Assembly: GCF_019320115.1 (NCBI RefSeq)
Contig: NC_089595.1
Coordinates: forward strand, 106,957,611-107,021,610
Length of the DNA: 64,000 nucleotides
Reading direction: 5' to 3'
Source of the DNA: Miscanthus floridulus
Lineage: Eukaryota > Streptophyta > Magnoliopsida > Poales > Poaceae
Position 1 is the first letter of the stretch. Each line of letters opens with the position of its first letter. Under the pieces are notes generated by a model that saw only the letters and a program-made list of their open reading frames with translations, had not been told where the DNA came from and did no database searches. Both the position numbers and the translations under genes were made by a program. Shown here piece after piece: positions 1 through 10,750 of the stretch.

Positions 1-504
1 TATCGCCCATGGCGTGCCCTAGGGATGGTGATTCTGTTTTTGCTGAGGTTAGACCCTTCGCGGGTGTGGTCATGAGTTTTGATGGTTTGTTAGCTGGATA
101 GCTCGAGTGGGGTCCCGGTATCCTATTCATGGGGATCCATCTAGGGTCTACCTGGCTGAGACTCAATCATAGGCCAAGATGCCCATGGCGCTCATGCGCC
201 TAGGCGCTGGTCGCTTACGGGCCCTAGCTCTTTCCATCCCTTTATCGTAGGGGTGCTTGGAGTGGCTGTTGGACCCGTTGATGGGCCAACCGTTGGACTC
301 CTAGGCTCAGACGGGACGTAGATGCGTTTTTGGTCCATATTCCTCTTTGCCGTAACGAGCCCTGGTCCACCCGAGGAGGCGAAATGTCCAGTGAGTTTCC
401 TAAAGGAAAGGATAGGGATTGCGTGCGTGTATCCCATGGCGTGATGTTGTGGTAGATCATGAGAGGCATGGAGATCTAGGCGGACAGTTGGTTTCCTCGC
501 ATCC
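1..504. other. Non-coding 3' part of the Tat-lineage element
   Basis: No convincing ORF or domain is present in either strand. From its position it is internal retrotransposon sequence between the antisense ORF promoter and the 3' LTR, which lies outside the window. Confidence 0.5.
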
Positions 505-656
505 ATCGCCCCTATAAAACCAAAAGGTTTGCCCCCAGGGTTTCATACTTTGCCTCCTTGCGTTCGCATTTACCACCTCCACCACCAATCGCCTAAGCTC
601 CCCGCATCCACATCTCAACCGTCATCAAGTTCACATCCGCCCACCCCCATCTTCCA
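505..656 (+). promoter_or_regulatory. Putative promoter and 5' UTR of the antisense ORF
   Basis: A TATA-like CCCTATAAAACC lies at about 510-521. It is followed by a C-rich, CT-rich leader of about 130 bp and then ATGGAGCC at 657. Distance and composition fit a plant Pol II promoter reading against the retrotransposon. This is inference from motifs only. Confidence 0.5.
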
Positions 657-3600
657 ATGGAGCCATGGTGTCGCTCTGAAATCACCCTCCAGCGCCTAGA
701 GGGCCTTGTCCACCATGGTCTTCTCTGCACGCGGACCACCACTGAGGAGTGGTGGCTGCCCGGCGAGGAGGACGTGTCGTCACTGCTCAATGGCTACATC
801 ATCTTGTTCACGCGCTTCTATGAGCGTGGGTTCACCACCCCCGCCCACAGATTCCTTTGAGGACTGCTGCACTATTACAAGATAGAGCTATAGCACCTCA
901 ACCCCAATGGGATCCAACACATGGCGGCGTTTGTCGCCCTATGTGAGGGATTCCTGGGGATTGGCCCCCACTTTGATCTGTGGTGGCACTTCTTCGATGT
1001 CACCCTCTAGAAGAAGAGGGAGAAGAGGCAGGAGCTGAGTATGCCGATGGGATGCGCTGGCATCCAGCTTCAGAATAACCGGGTCAGTGACTACCCGGCA
1101 ATGTGACTATCGACCTCCAACAAGGGGTGGCATTCGCATTGTTTTTATCTCAAGAACGATGCCGCCGCCCCCTTGCCGGAGTTTACCGAGCATTTAATCC
1201 AAGAGGCCTCAGATTCATGGAGGAAGTGGGTGTCCCGGAGAAGGACAAGAAGAGGATCCTGGACCATCTCGTCGCCATCTGCTTCCTAAAGGAGAAGGGG
1301 CTGAAGGGGTCAAGAATCATCGGCGCCTACCATGCGAGGAGGGTGGCACCACTGATGAGGCACGCGCTTCCCCTATACACGATGGCACCTGAGGCGTCAC
1401 TCAATGGGACGACGCTTGCCGAGGGGCGCTCTCCCCCTCTGAAGTCGTGCAGCGTATCAAGGAGGCGATGGAGCCTTCTTGGGACAGCGTGGGCGCCCCC
1501 TTGATTTTGTGTACCTGGTGTCGGGGCATCCCCCGATGCGGCCGAAACTAGGGTACATTGTCCTTGTAAGTTTTCTCTTCCTCATGCCTCCTTCTTCAAT
1601 TGAACTCCCAACCCCTTGATACTAACATTGAGATTAAGGGACCAACCAAGGGACCTCATCCTCATGGATCTCCCGATTTCATTACCGAGGGATCCATCCA
1701 TGAGGGCGGCGAACCACACTGAGGCCGAGCAGCAGAGGAAGGTGAAGAAGGACGAGAGGAATAAGAGGTAGTAGAAATTACGTGCACGGGAGCGAGGGGA
1801 GGAAACTGACAGTGATGACGATGATGATGAGGAGGACGACGATGAGGTAGTTGCTGATACCGAGCGAGATGACCTAGAGAGCGAGGATATGCTGGTAAGT
1901 ACCCGCTCATCCTTGTAGGGGTCGGGACCCTTCCCATTTCATGGAGGGGAAGGGTCGCCCCTGAGGCCGGTGGAGATGGGCCAGACCGTCGGCTAGCCCC
2001 AAGAGTCAGTGGGGGGGTAGATCTACCACTGCACCCGAGTTGCCAGCGGAGGAGGGTGGCTCCACTACCACACCTCAAGAGCCAGCAGGGGTGGCGTGGA
2101 TCTGCTGCTGCGCCCGAGGTGCCAACGAAGGAGGGTGGCTCCACCGCCACGCCCCCGGATGCAAGGGAAGCGAGCCCACACGTGTTCGTCGTCTAACAGT
2201 GTCGATGTAAGTCATTGTCTCCTCTATTTTCTCTGTTTTTTAGCATGACTCACGCCTTTCTTTCTCGTAGCATCTTGGGGTGGCACAATCTTTTAGCACT
2301 GGCGCAAAAAAGAGCATCGCCCTTCAAGTGAGGCGGTAGCCATCGGCCGATGTTGCACCCATTTTGGGCAGGAGTGGCGCCGGTGCTACTGCGTCGCCGG
2401 CCGGTGAGGCGCCGCTCATGGTGGCGTTTGTGCCCTCAGTAGGGCAAGCGGGCGCTAGGGTTAAAGGAATGCCCTCAGAGGTCGCCGAGCAGCCGGTGAT
2501 GGGGGTGATTCCGCTGCTGATGATGGGGCGGGCGGAGCTACCGACCGCGCTTGCGACGTCGACCGTGGTGGGTGCGATGCCGCCGGTCAAGGCCTCATGA
2601 TGCAGGCGGAGGTGGCAGCGGCTGTGATAAGCCAGACGTAGCTAGATGTAGTCGTGGTGGTGCCCGAGGAAGCGGTGCGATCCACGCCACCAGCGGCCCA
2701 AGTGATGACGCTCGATGTGGGCCAGACGGAGGGGGATGCGGCCGAGGGGTCCCTGGATGTTGCGGCGGTGGCGAAGTGGACTGGCGAGGAATTGTCCCTG
2801 GCCTTGACATTGGGGCATAGCCATTTGCCCACGTGGGGTGAGTCCCTGCTCCGGCAGATGAACCCGCAAGACCCAACGTCGACACTCTTCGCCCTCGATG
2901 ATGCTACTAAGAGCATAGAGTAGGAGAGTCTTGATGAGGGGATTGTGGCCATGCTAAAAGCCTTGGACCATGCTAGGGGCACCCTACGCGAAGTCATTGT
3001 TCCCACTAGTTAGGTATTCACTCAACCTTGCCTCTCTCCCTCCTTTTTCTTCATATATTTTTGTGTTCTGACCATCATCTTTTTTAGTCCCTTATCGCTC
3101 GCAGCCTGGAGAAATCCTGGTTCCTTCGCGAGCAGAAGGAGAACTGGGACCATCTCGTCGAAGAGGCCCGACTGTGTAGGGATGTGTCCACCTAGCCTAC
3201 TGTCATCCAACAGAGGGTGGCTGAGCTAACTCCCCTAGCTAAGGTGGCGAACAGTCTCTGACTATGGGAGGCCGAGGCCCGTTGGCATGAGGAGGAGACC
3301 GAGAGGGCGTTCAAGGCCCTATCAGTGAGGGTGTGGAAAGATGAGGAGGAGGCCACTAGAGTTAGGAGGGAGCGGGACCAGCTGCTCTAGAGGGACACTG
3401 AGACCCGCCAGTAGATCCTCGACCTCCTGGCCGAAGCCGAGAAGGAGCGGGACCTGAAGCTGGTTGTCGGGGAGAAGTTCATAGCCCTGGAGCGGATGGT
3501 GAGTCAGGATGCCAAGGCAGTCACTCAGCTGTGCAAGGAGTAAGACGAGCTACTCCAAACTGTGGGGAGACTCCACCCGGAGCATGGCGCGGCCCGCGAG

Positions 3601-4100
3601 GAGTGTGACCAGGCCATCTGAGAGCATGATGAGGCGCAACAGAGGATCGACTCCCTCCAGGCCGAGCTCAGAACTGCTACAACTCAGAGGCTGGAGGCCA
3701 AGGGCATCTATATTGGGCTAGCCACGGAGCTCGCCGAGGTGAGGAGGAACCTTCAGGCATATAGTGATGAGCTCGGTATCCTAAGCGCCGCCCTTGGAGT
3801 GGTCTACGATGACCTGGAGGTGGTGCGGTCGGAGGGGGCCAGTTCGCTCATGGCCCATGTCATCGATATCACGGCATGGATGCGCTAGCTCAAGAAAGAC
3901 GCTCTTCACACCGGGGTCACCCAAGCCTTTGTGATTGCTCGTTCGCATTACACGGATAGCATCGACTTGGAGACGATGAGCCTCAGTTTCACACATGGCT
4001 TCGAAGCCTCTGAGCTAGACGAGATAGAGACGGCAGTGGCTCCTCTTGCGCAAGACCTAGCGAACATAATTGAAGATATAGTTCTCCCCCAGAGGGGCTA
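657..4100 (+). pseudogene. Antisense ORF of the Tat-lineage element (plant gypsy-type transposon domain plus coiled coil)
   Basis: Relative to the retrotransposon this gene lies on the opposite strand. The first exon starts at ATG 657 and carries a conserved grass domain (FYERGFTTPAHRFL, LNPNGIQHMAAFV, CEGFLGIGPHFDLWWHFF) that I recognise as the putative gypsy-type transposon family (PF04195-like). Reading goes on after 1100 with LKNDAAAPLPEF and WRKWVSRR. Good splice sites suggest several introns: donors near 1566, 1894, 2208 and 3013, acceptors near 1919, 2270 and 3086. The last exon (about 3090-4100) is Glu/Arg-rich and probably coiled-coil. In-frame stops at 858, 891, 1008 and 1104 are TGA or TAG where CGA or CAG would be expected. 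The role of this protein is unknown. Confidence 0.75.
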
Positions 4101-4179
4101 GTTAGTCATATAGGTCGGATGGACATTATTGTAATCTGTGGACAAGTGATGACCCTTATGTATCGTAAAAACAATTTTG

Positions 4180-6900
4180 TAACTTCGTTTTGTTTGATTG
4201 AACTTGTTTTTTACCCTTTTGTATACAAAAAAGGGGCTCATGTATTCCGACCCTTCCATTCGTTAAGACAGTAGGGCCCGAGGTGTAAGAGCGGAACTTT
4301 GATCATGCTAGTGAACAAATACACTATAGCCGCCGAGATGTAGGCTTTTTGTAGTCCGACCAGGGATGCTCAGTTGTTCGTTTCCACAAACCTTGCCGCT
4401 AGGCTTAGCTTGAGGAAGAGGTCTGATGTGGCAACTGTTTCAGAAAAGGTGTACTTATACCTTTATCAGCCCTCGAGTGAGATCCGACCCTTTGCCATTG
4501 TTGGGGTCGAATGTCACTAAAAATCAAGGAGAGGATAGCGAAACTGAGTAGGAGAAAGCATCTCTTGTATTCACACGTACCCCTCCCTAGGATCTTAGCT
4601 ATCATTGTATGACCGTGCATTCGGTCTCCTCGCAAGTCCAACCTTTCTCGAGCCCCCAGGCGTAGCGAGGGTTCGGTCGAGGGTCAGCTCATTTTTGTGA
4701 CTATCGCCCCGTCTGTAGTTTTCGCAACCAGAGGGGTTGAGTTAACATCACTTGCCTCGATGGCTCGAGTGACACGCTCAGTGAGCTCGCTAATGGGCAT
4801 GTTCGAATGGAATCCGGTTCCATCACTTGTGATGGGGTCGGCAAAGCCCTCGTGTGGCATCCCGTTGCTTCTTAACCCGCCTTCCAACAGATTCCCCATC
4901 AATGGGGATTCTATGGGCTCGGCTGGAGGTTTGGATTGAACGAGAAGGTTGAGATGACCTTGTCTGCTTCTAGGCAGGATGAGCAAAGGCCACTAGGGCT
5001 CATCTGCATTTTCCCCTAGCTTTTGTTCGACACAAGGCGGCCTCGGGCCCTTCATGAGCCGGCCTTCGAACCTTGGTCTCTCGATCTAGGATTAGGCGGC
5101 TCTAGCCCCCGAGACCCGTGGGGTTCGGTAGGAGTTGGCCGTGTTTCATGCGTCACCCCATCCTTGGTTTCTACAACCGGAGGGGCTAAGCTAATGACAC
5201 TTGCCCTGATGGCTCGAGTGTCGTGCTCGGTGAGCTCACTAATGGGCATGTTCGAGTGGAATCTGAGTCTGTCATCTGCTGATGGGGTTGGCGGAGCCCT
5301 CATGTGGCATTCCACTACTTCTTAACCTGCCTCCCGGTAGATGCTCGAGCCGTTTGATAGGCTCGGGTGGCCCATTGGCCTCTCCTCGATGGAGATTCTA
5401 TGGGCTTGGCTTGATGTTAGAATCAAACAAGAAAGGTCGAGATGTCCCTATTCGCTTCTGAGCGGGGTCGGGCAAGGCCGCTGGGGCTCATCTCGGTTTT
5501 GTCTCCCTGGCTCTGTTTGACATGAGGTGGCCTCAAGCCCTTTGTGGGCCGACCTTCGAACCTCGGCCGATCGCCGCTCATATCGAATGAGACTACTACC
5601 GCTTCATGACGCGATGCGAAGCGTTGTGATGCAGCAATTGCATATGCAATGCTTGGATGTATGAGATGAATGTATGAATGATTGAATGAACGAACATATG
5701 AATGAAAATGGATGAATGAATGATCATATAAAGAAAAAGCGAGGGTCGGTAATGTTACCTTGGTGGCACGAGTGACAGATTCTAGGAGCTCTTACTGGAT
5801 ATGTATGTGCAGGTTCTGGGTCTGACGTTCGTGACGAGTCGGTGTAACCTGCACGAGCATCCCAGTCTTCCGTATCTGTCTCTCAACAGTGGCTTGAGCT
5901 GATCGATCGACTTGGGTGATCTGACAGCCTCTCCTCGATGGAGATTCCGTGGATAGGCCCCTCCAAACCCTTCCCAAGAAGGTGGAGGTTAAGGTTTGGA
6001 GTGCGGAGACAAAGACTCCTAATCACGCTGGTGAGCAAAAATACCAAAGCCGCTAGGGCGTAGGGTCCTAGCGGTCCGACCAGGTTTACTCAAAGTTTGC
6101 GCCCGCACACCATGCCTCCAATTTTTAAATGCAAGGAGGGGTCGAGCAAAGAGAGTGTCTAGCGAATAGACACTCCTGCCAGCCCTCGGGTGATGTCTGA
6201 CCCCCTACCGTTGCTGGGGTCAGAGGCTCGGTATCGAAATTAATACATAAAGTAAGTAAGGGTGCTTGTCTCTCAGTGGTGGTTTTGAGCTATTTGATCG
6301 ACCTGGGCACTGGTTTTACCTCGATGGTAAGAGTGATGGGTTCAGAAAACCTCCGCCGAATATGAGCATGATCCTGTCTGCTCCTTATACATTTCTTGCT
6401 AGTGGCCAAGCCACCCGATCGACTCGTGTTACTTGTTGAGATAAGATTTTCCTACAGAAATAGAGAAAGAGAACATCCCGCGCAAGAATTTAGTTAGGCA
6501 GGTAAGCCGAGCGACGAAATTGTGCAAAATGGACAAGCTCTTAATCTTCATTATAGCAAACAACTTTTTAGCTCTTCTTCCCCTTTTTGTAAAAAAGGTT
6601 TAGTGCATTCCGACCCTTTCCATAGTTAAGGTCAGAAAAGCTCGGAGTGCGGGTGAGCTAGCTCTGATCACGCTGGTGAGCAAAGGCATCGTAGCCGCTG
6701 GGACATAGGTTTCTCATAGTCCGACCAGTTATACTCAGAGTTTGTTCCTGAAAACCTAGCTCCTAAGCATTAACGTAAGAAAAGGGGGCAGGCACAAAGA
6801 ATGTTTGCAGGATAAATATACTCATATCAGCCCCCGAGTGAGGCCCAACCCCTTGTTGTTGCTAACAAAACTGATAAGAGAAAGTGTGCATTTATCAGGG
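4180..6900. repeat. Non-coding spacer with internal duplications
   Basis: This spacer lies between integrase and the antisense ORF and has no credible ORF. A block starting near GATCA(C/T)GCT(G/A)GTGA and ending with GTCCGACCAG occurs three times, at about 4301-4365, 6021-6085 and 6670-6730. A second, longer block (a CGATGGCTCGAGTG...TGAGCTC region followed by CTAATGGGCATGTTCGA) occurs at about 4690-4940 and again at 5140-5330. These look like old partial duplications within the retrotransposon. Their function is unknown. Confidence 0.75.
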
Positions 6901-7099
6901 GTAAAAGCGACGTAGTTGCTCAATGTTCCAGGCATTGGTGAAGATTTCACCATCGATGGTCTTGAGCTTGTAGGCGCCTGGACAGAGTACCTCCACAACT
7001 ATGTACGATCTCTCCCATAGTGGGGAGAGCTTGTGGCGGTCCTTGTTGCTCTATATGAGGCAGAGGACCAAGTCTCCGACGTTGAAGGCTTGACCCCGC

Positions 7100-8064
7100 A
7101 CTCATCGGCTATGGTACCATTACAATGCCTGTTGGTACTTGACCGAGCGAAGGAGGGCAACATCACGCACTTCATCTAGCTGGTTCATGGCATCCTCATG
7201 AGATGCCTTGGCTCCCTGTTCATCATACGCCCTGATCCTTAGCACTCCATAGTCAAGGTCGGTTGGGAGGACGGCCTTAGAACCATAGACCATGAAGAAG
7301 GGTGTGTAACCAGTGGCTCGACTGGGGGTTGTCCTCAGGCTCCAGAGTACTAAAGGAAGCTCGGCGACCCAGCATGCTCCAAACTTGTTTAACCAGTTGA
7401 AGATCATGGGCTTAAGGCCTTGTAGGACCATGTTGTTTGCGCGCTCGACCTACCTATTCGTTCGAGGGTGCGTGACGGTGGCCCAATCAATCCGGATGTG
7501 GTATTTATCATAGAATCGAAGGAACTTCTTTCTGGTGAACTATGTGCCGTTGTCCATGATGATGGAGTTTGGGACTCCAAAGCGATGGACGATGTCGAGG
7601 AAGAACATCACGGCTTGCTCGGACTTGATTGTGGAGATCAGCTAAGCTTCTATCCACTTTTTAAACTTATCTATGATGACAAGCAAGTGGGTGTAGCCTC
7701 TGAGCACCCTCTTGAGAGGTTCGACCAGATTGATCCCCCAGACTTTGAATGTCCACGTGATAGGGATCGTCTGGAGTGCTTGGGCCGGTAGGTGAATCCG
7801 TCAAGCGTAGTACTGACACCCTTCACAGGTGCGCATGATCTGCTCGGCGTCGGCTATAGCGGTGGGCCAGTAGAAACCCTGTCGGAACGCATTTCCAACT
7901 AGGGTTCTAGGCATGGCATGGTGACCATAGATCTTACCATGGATATCGCTCAGCAAACGCTTCTCCTGTTCGATGGGGATGCAGCGCTGTAGGATCTTGG
8001 TGTGACTTTGCTTGTAGAGTTCACCCCCACAAGAACAAAGGACTTGGCACGACGTGTGAGTCAT
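7100..8064 (-). pseudogene. Integrase remnant
   Basis: The frame at 7801-8064 carries the zinc-binding HHCC region: IHGKIYGHH..., FYWPTAIADAEQIMRTCEGCQ. The catalytic core lies in 7430-7800 in interrupted frames. The C-terminal core at 7120-7431 carries LPLVLWSLRTTPSRATGYTPF and VYGSKAVLPTD, a hallmark of Tat/Athila-type grass integrases. Frames are broken, so it is inactive. Confidence 0.85.
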
Positions 8065-8700
8065 TGAGCCTCTGTCCTATCTGTTGGTAGCGCGTCATAG
8101 AGGAGGTAGTTGAGGTAGAGCGTCCTCCAATCGACCAGAGGGTCAGGCTCTATCGCTGGGTCCTCTTCGACCTCCATGACTTCAGGGCCAGATGGAGCCA
8201 ACGGTTGGTTAGCCCCTAGGCCTGGATTGGATGGACCATCACTGCCTTGTTTCGACCCCTCATAGTGAACCAAGGGCTTGTGCTAGTCACTAGAAAAGAC
8301 GCCCGTTGGCACCGACTCTCGGTCGAATGCTGCTTTCGCAAGCGCGTCGGCCGCCTCGTTGAGGCACCTCAGGATGTGATTGAGCTTGAGGCTATTGAAC
8401 TTGTCCTCCAACCAGCAGACTTCTTGGCAGTATGCGGCCATCTTGGTGTCATGGTAGCTCGACTCCTTCATGACTTGGTCGATGACCAGCAGGGAATCTC
8501 CTCGAACATTGAGGCATCAGATGCCCAACTCGATGGCAATACATAGGCCGTTGATGAGCGCCTCATATTTGACCACATTATTGGAGGAGGGGAATGGAGA
8601 CGGACCATGTACCTCATGCGTATCCCGAGGGGCAACATGAAGACCAGCCCCGTGTTGGTGCCCTTCTTCATCAGTGATCCATCGAAGTACATCGTCTAGT
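8061..8700 (-). pseudogene. RNase H remnant and linker to integrase
   Basis: The frame at 8468-8692 begins with YFDGSLMKKGTNTGLVFM, matching the first strand of the retroelement RNase H fold with its catalytic Asp. The C-terminal half lies in another frame at 8283-8471, ending LRCLNEAADALAKAAFDRE (Asn-x-x-Ala-Asp-x-Leu-Ala signature). A frameshift separates the halves. The 8061-8273 frame is a linker of low conservation. Confidence 0.8.
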
Positions 8701-9099
8701 ACTCTTGATCGATGACCGCTGGTGGCATTTGGACCTCAGTCCATTTTGCGACAAAATCAGCCAACACCTAGGACTTGATGGTCGTTCGGGAGGCATACGC
8801 AATGCCCTGACCCATCAGCTCGATTGCCCATTTCACAGTTCTTCCCATGGCATCCGGGTTTTGGACGACCTCGCCAAGGGGGAAGGACGTCACGGCTGTC
8901 ATTGGATGTGACTCAAAGTAGTGGCGTAGCTTTCTCTTGGTGATGAGGACGATGTACAGAAGCTTCTGGATTTGGGGGTAGTGGGTCTTTGAGTCAGATA
9001 GGACCTCACTGATGAAGTATACATGGCATTATACTTTGAGGGCATGCCCCTCTTCTTCCTGCTCCATTACTAGGGCAGTGCTGACCACTTATGTGGTGG

Positions 9100-10441
9100 C
9101 CATAATGTAGAGCAGAAGGTGTTCTCCATCGGTGGGAGGAACTAGGATCAGGGCCTTCGTCAAAAGCAGTATGACCATGTCAAGTGCCTCCTAGGCCTCG
9201 GACATCCATTCGAAGTGGTCGGCCTTCTTCAGAATTCGATAAAGGGGGAGACCTCGTTTGTCGAGGCGCGAGATGAAGCGACTGAGCGTGGCAAGGCACC
9301 TTGTAACTCGCTATACTCCCTTCATGTTCTGAATCGGGCCCATCCTTATGATGGCTGAGATCTTCTCTGGGTTTGCTTTGATGCCACGCTCAGAGACGAT
9401 GAAACCAAGCAACATGCCCCTTGGGACCCCAAAAACGCACTTCTCGGGATTGAGATTGATGACGTTTGCTTGGAGTTTTGCAAAGGTCTGCTCAAGATCA
9501 GCTATGAGGTGGTCAGCCTATTTGGACTTGACCATGATGTCGTCAACATAGGCCTCAACGGTCCGCCCGATGAGGTCCCCAAAACACTTGAGCATACAAC
9601 GCTGGTATGTAGCCCCAGCATTCTTCAGACCGAATGGCATGGTGACGTAGCAGAACGATCCGAAGGGCTTGATGAAAGATGTGAGCTGGTCAAACTCTTT
9701 CATCGTGATTTGATGGTATCCGAAGTATGCATCAAGGAAGCAGAGGGTTTCACACCCCGAGGTAGAGTCAACTATTTGGTTTATGCGCGGTAAAAGAAAC
9801 GGATCCTTTGGGCATGCTTTATTAAGACTCGTGTAGTCGACGCATATCCTCCATTTCCCACTCTTCTTTCATACAAGAATGGGATTGGCTAACCACTCTA
9901 GGTGGTACACTTCCTTGATGAATCCAGCCGCTAAAAGCTTTGCGATCTCCTTGCAGATGGTCCTATGTTTCCCCTTGTCGAAGCAACACAGGCGTTGTTT
10001 CGTCGGCTTGGAGCCTGGGTGGATCTTCAAGGCATGCTTGGCGACTTCCCTCAGAATGCCTAGCATGTTCGAGGGTTTCCACGTAAAGATGTCTCTGTTG
10101 GCGCAGAGGAAGCCAACGAGCGTGCTTTCCGATTCGGAGGAAAGCATGGTACCAATGCGCACCATTTTACCCTTGGTGCTCCTAGGGTCTATGAGGACCT
10201 CATTGGAGCCCTCCACTGGCTCAAAGGACTCGGTCGACCACTTAGGGTCGGGTGCTTCTTCAGCGACCTCCTTCCCGAGAGCCGTGAGCTCTGCGGAGGC
10301 AACGATTACTACGGCGTGATCACAGCACTCGACCTCGCACTCGTAGGCATGCTGAAAGGAGGTGCCGACGGTGATGACCCCACCTAGGCCCAGCATCTTT
10401 AGCTTGAGGTAGGTGTAGTTGGGGACAGCCATGAACTTCAT
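9100..10441 (-). pseudogene. Reverse transcriptase remnant, Ty3/Gypsy
   Basis: The frame at 9869-10441 contains the protease C-terminus, a linker, and the RT N-terminus with LLAAGFIKEVYHLEWLANP. The frame at 9518-9703 contains FCYVTMPFGLKNAGATYQR and the active-site block VEAYVDDIMVKSK, with the YVDD Asp pair intact. The two parts lie in different frames with stops between them. The Gypsy assignment follows from these motifs and from the RNase H and integrase that come next. Confidence 0.9.
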
Positions 10442-10750
10442 GTAGCATGGTCATCCCAGGATGTTGTGGTAGGTTCCATAGAACCCAACCACTTCAAAGG
10501 TGAGGGTCTCCATCCTATAGTTGGATGGACCCCCAAAGGTGATGGGCAGATCAACCTGCTAAGTGGCAAGGCATGCTTTCCAAGCACGATGCCGTGGAAA
10601 GGTGTTCCAGTCGGCTGGACGCGTGCTCGATCGATGCACATGGTGTCGAGCGTGTCGGAGTAAATGATGTTGAGGCCGCTGCCCCCATTCATCAGTACCT
10701 TGGTGAGCCACTTTCGTACCGATGATCGGGTGGTCGGTTCGATCGAAGGT
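10438..10750 (-). pseudogene. Retroviral-type aspartic protease remnant
   Basis: The minus strand encodes VLMNGGSGLNIIYSDTLD at about 10640-10700. In grass Gypsy proteases this block is normally (L/M)DGGS(G)LN, with the Asp catalytic. Here codon AAT replaces the expected GAT, so the residue is Asn. Downstream, SPFHGIV-like and PLG-like blocks are recognisable. The domain continues into the frame of 9869-10441, which carries KFMAVPNYTYLKLKMLG. Confidence 0.75.

Noticed and set aside
7468..7791. Plus-strand ORF of 107 codons
   Set aside because: It lies opposite the integrase core on the minus strand and has no recognisable domain.
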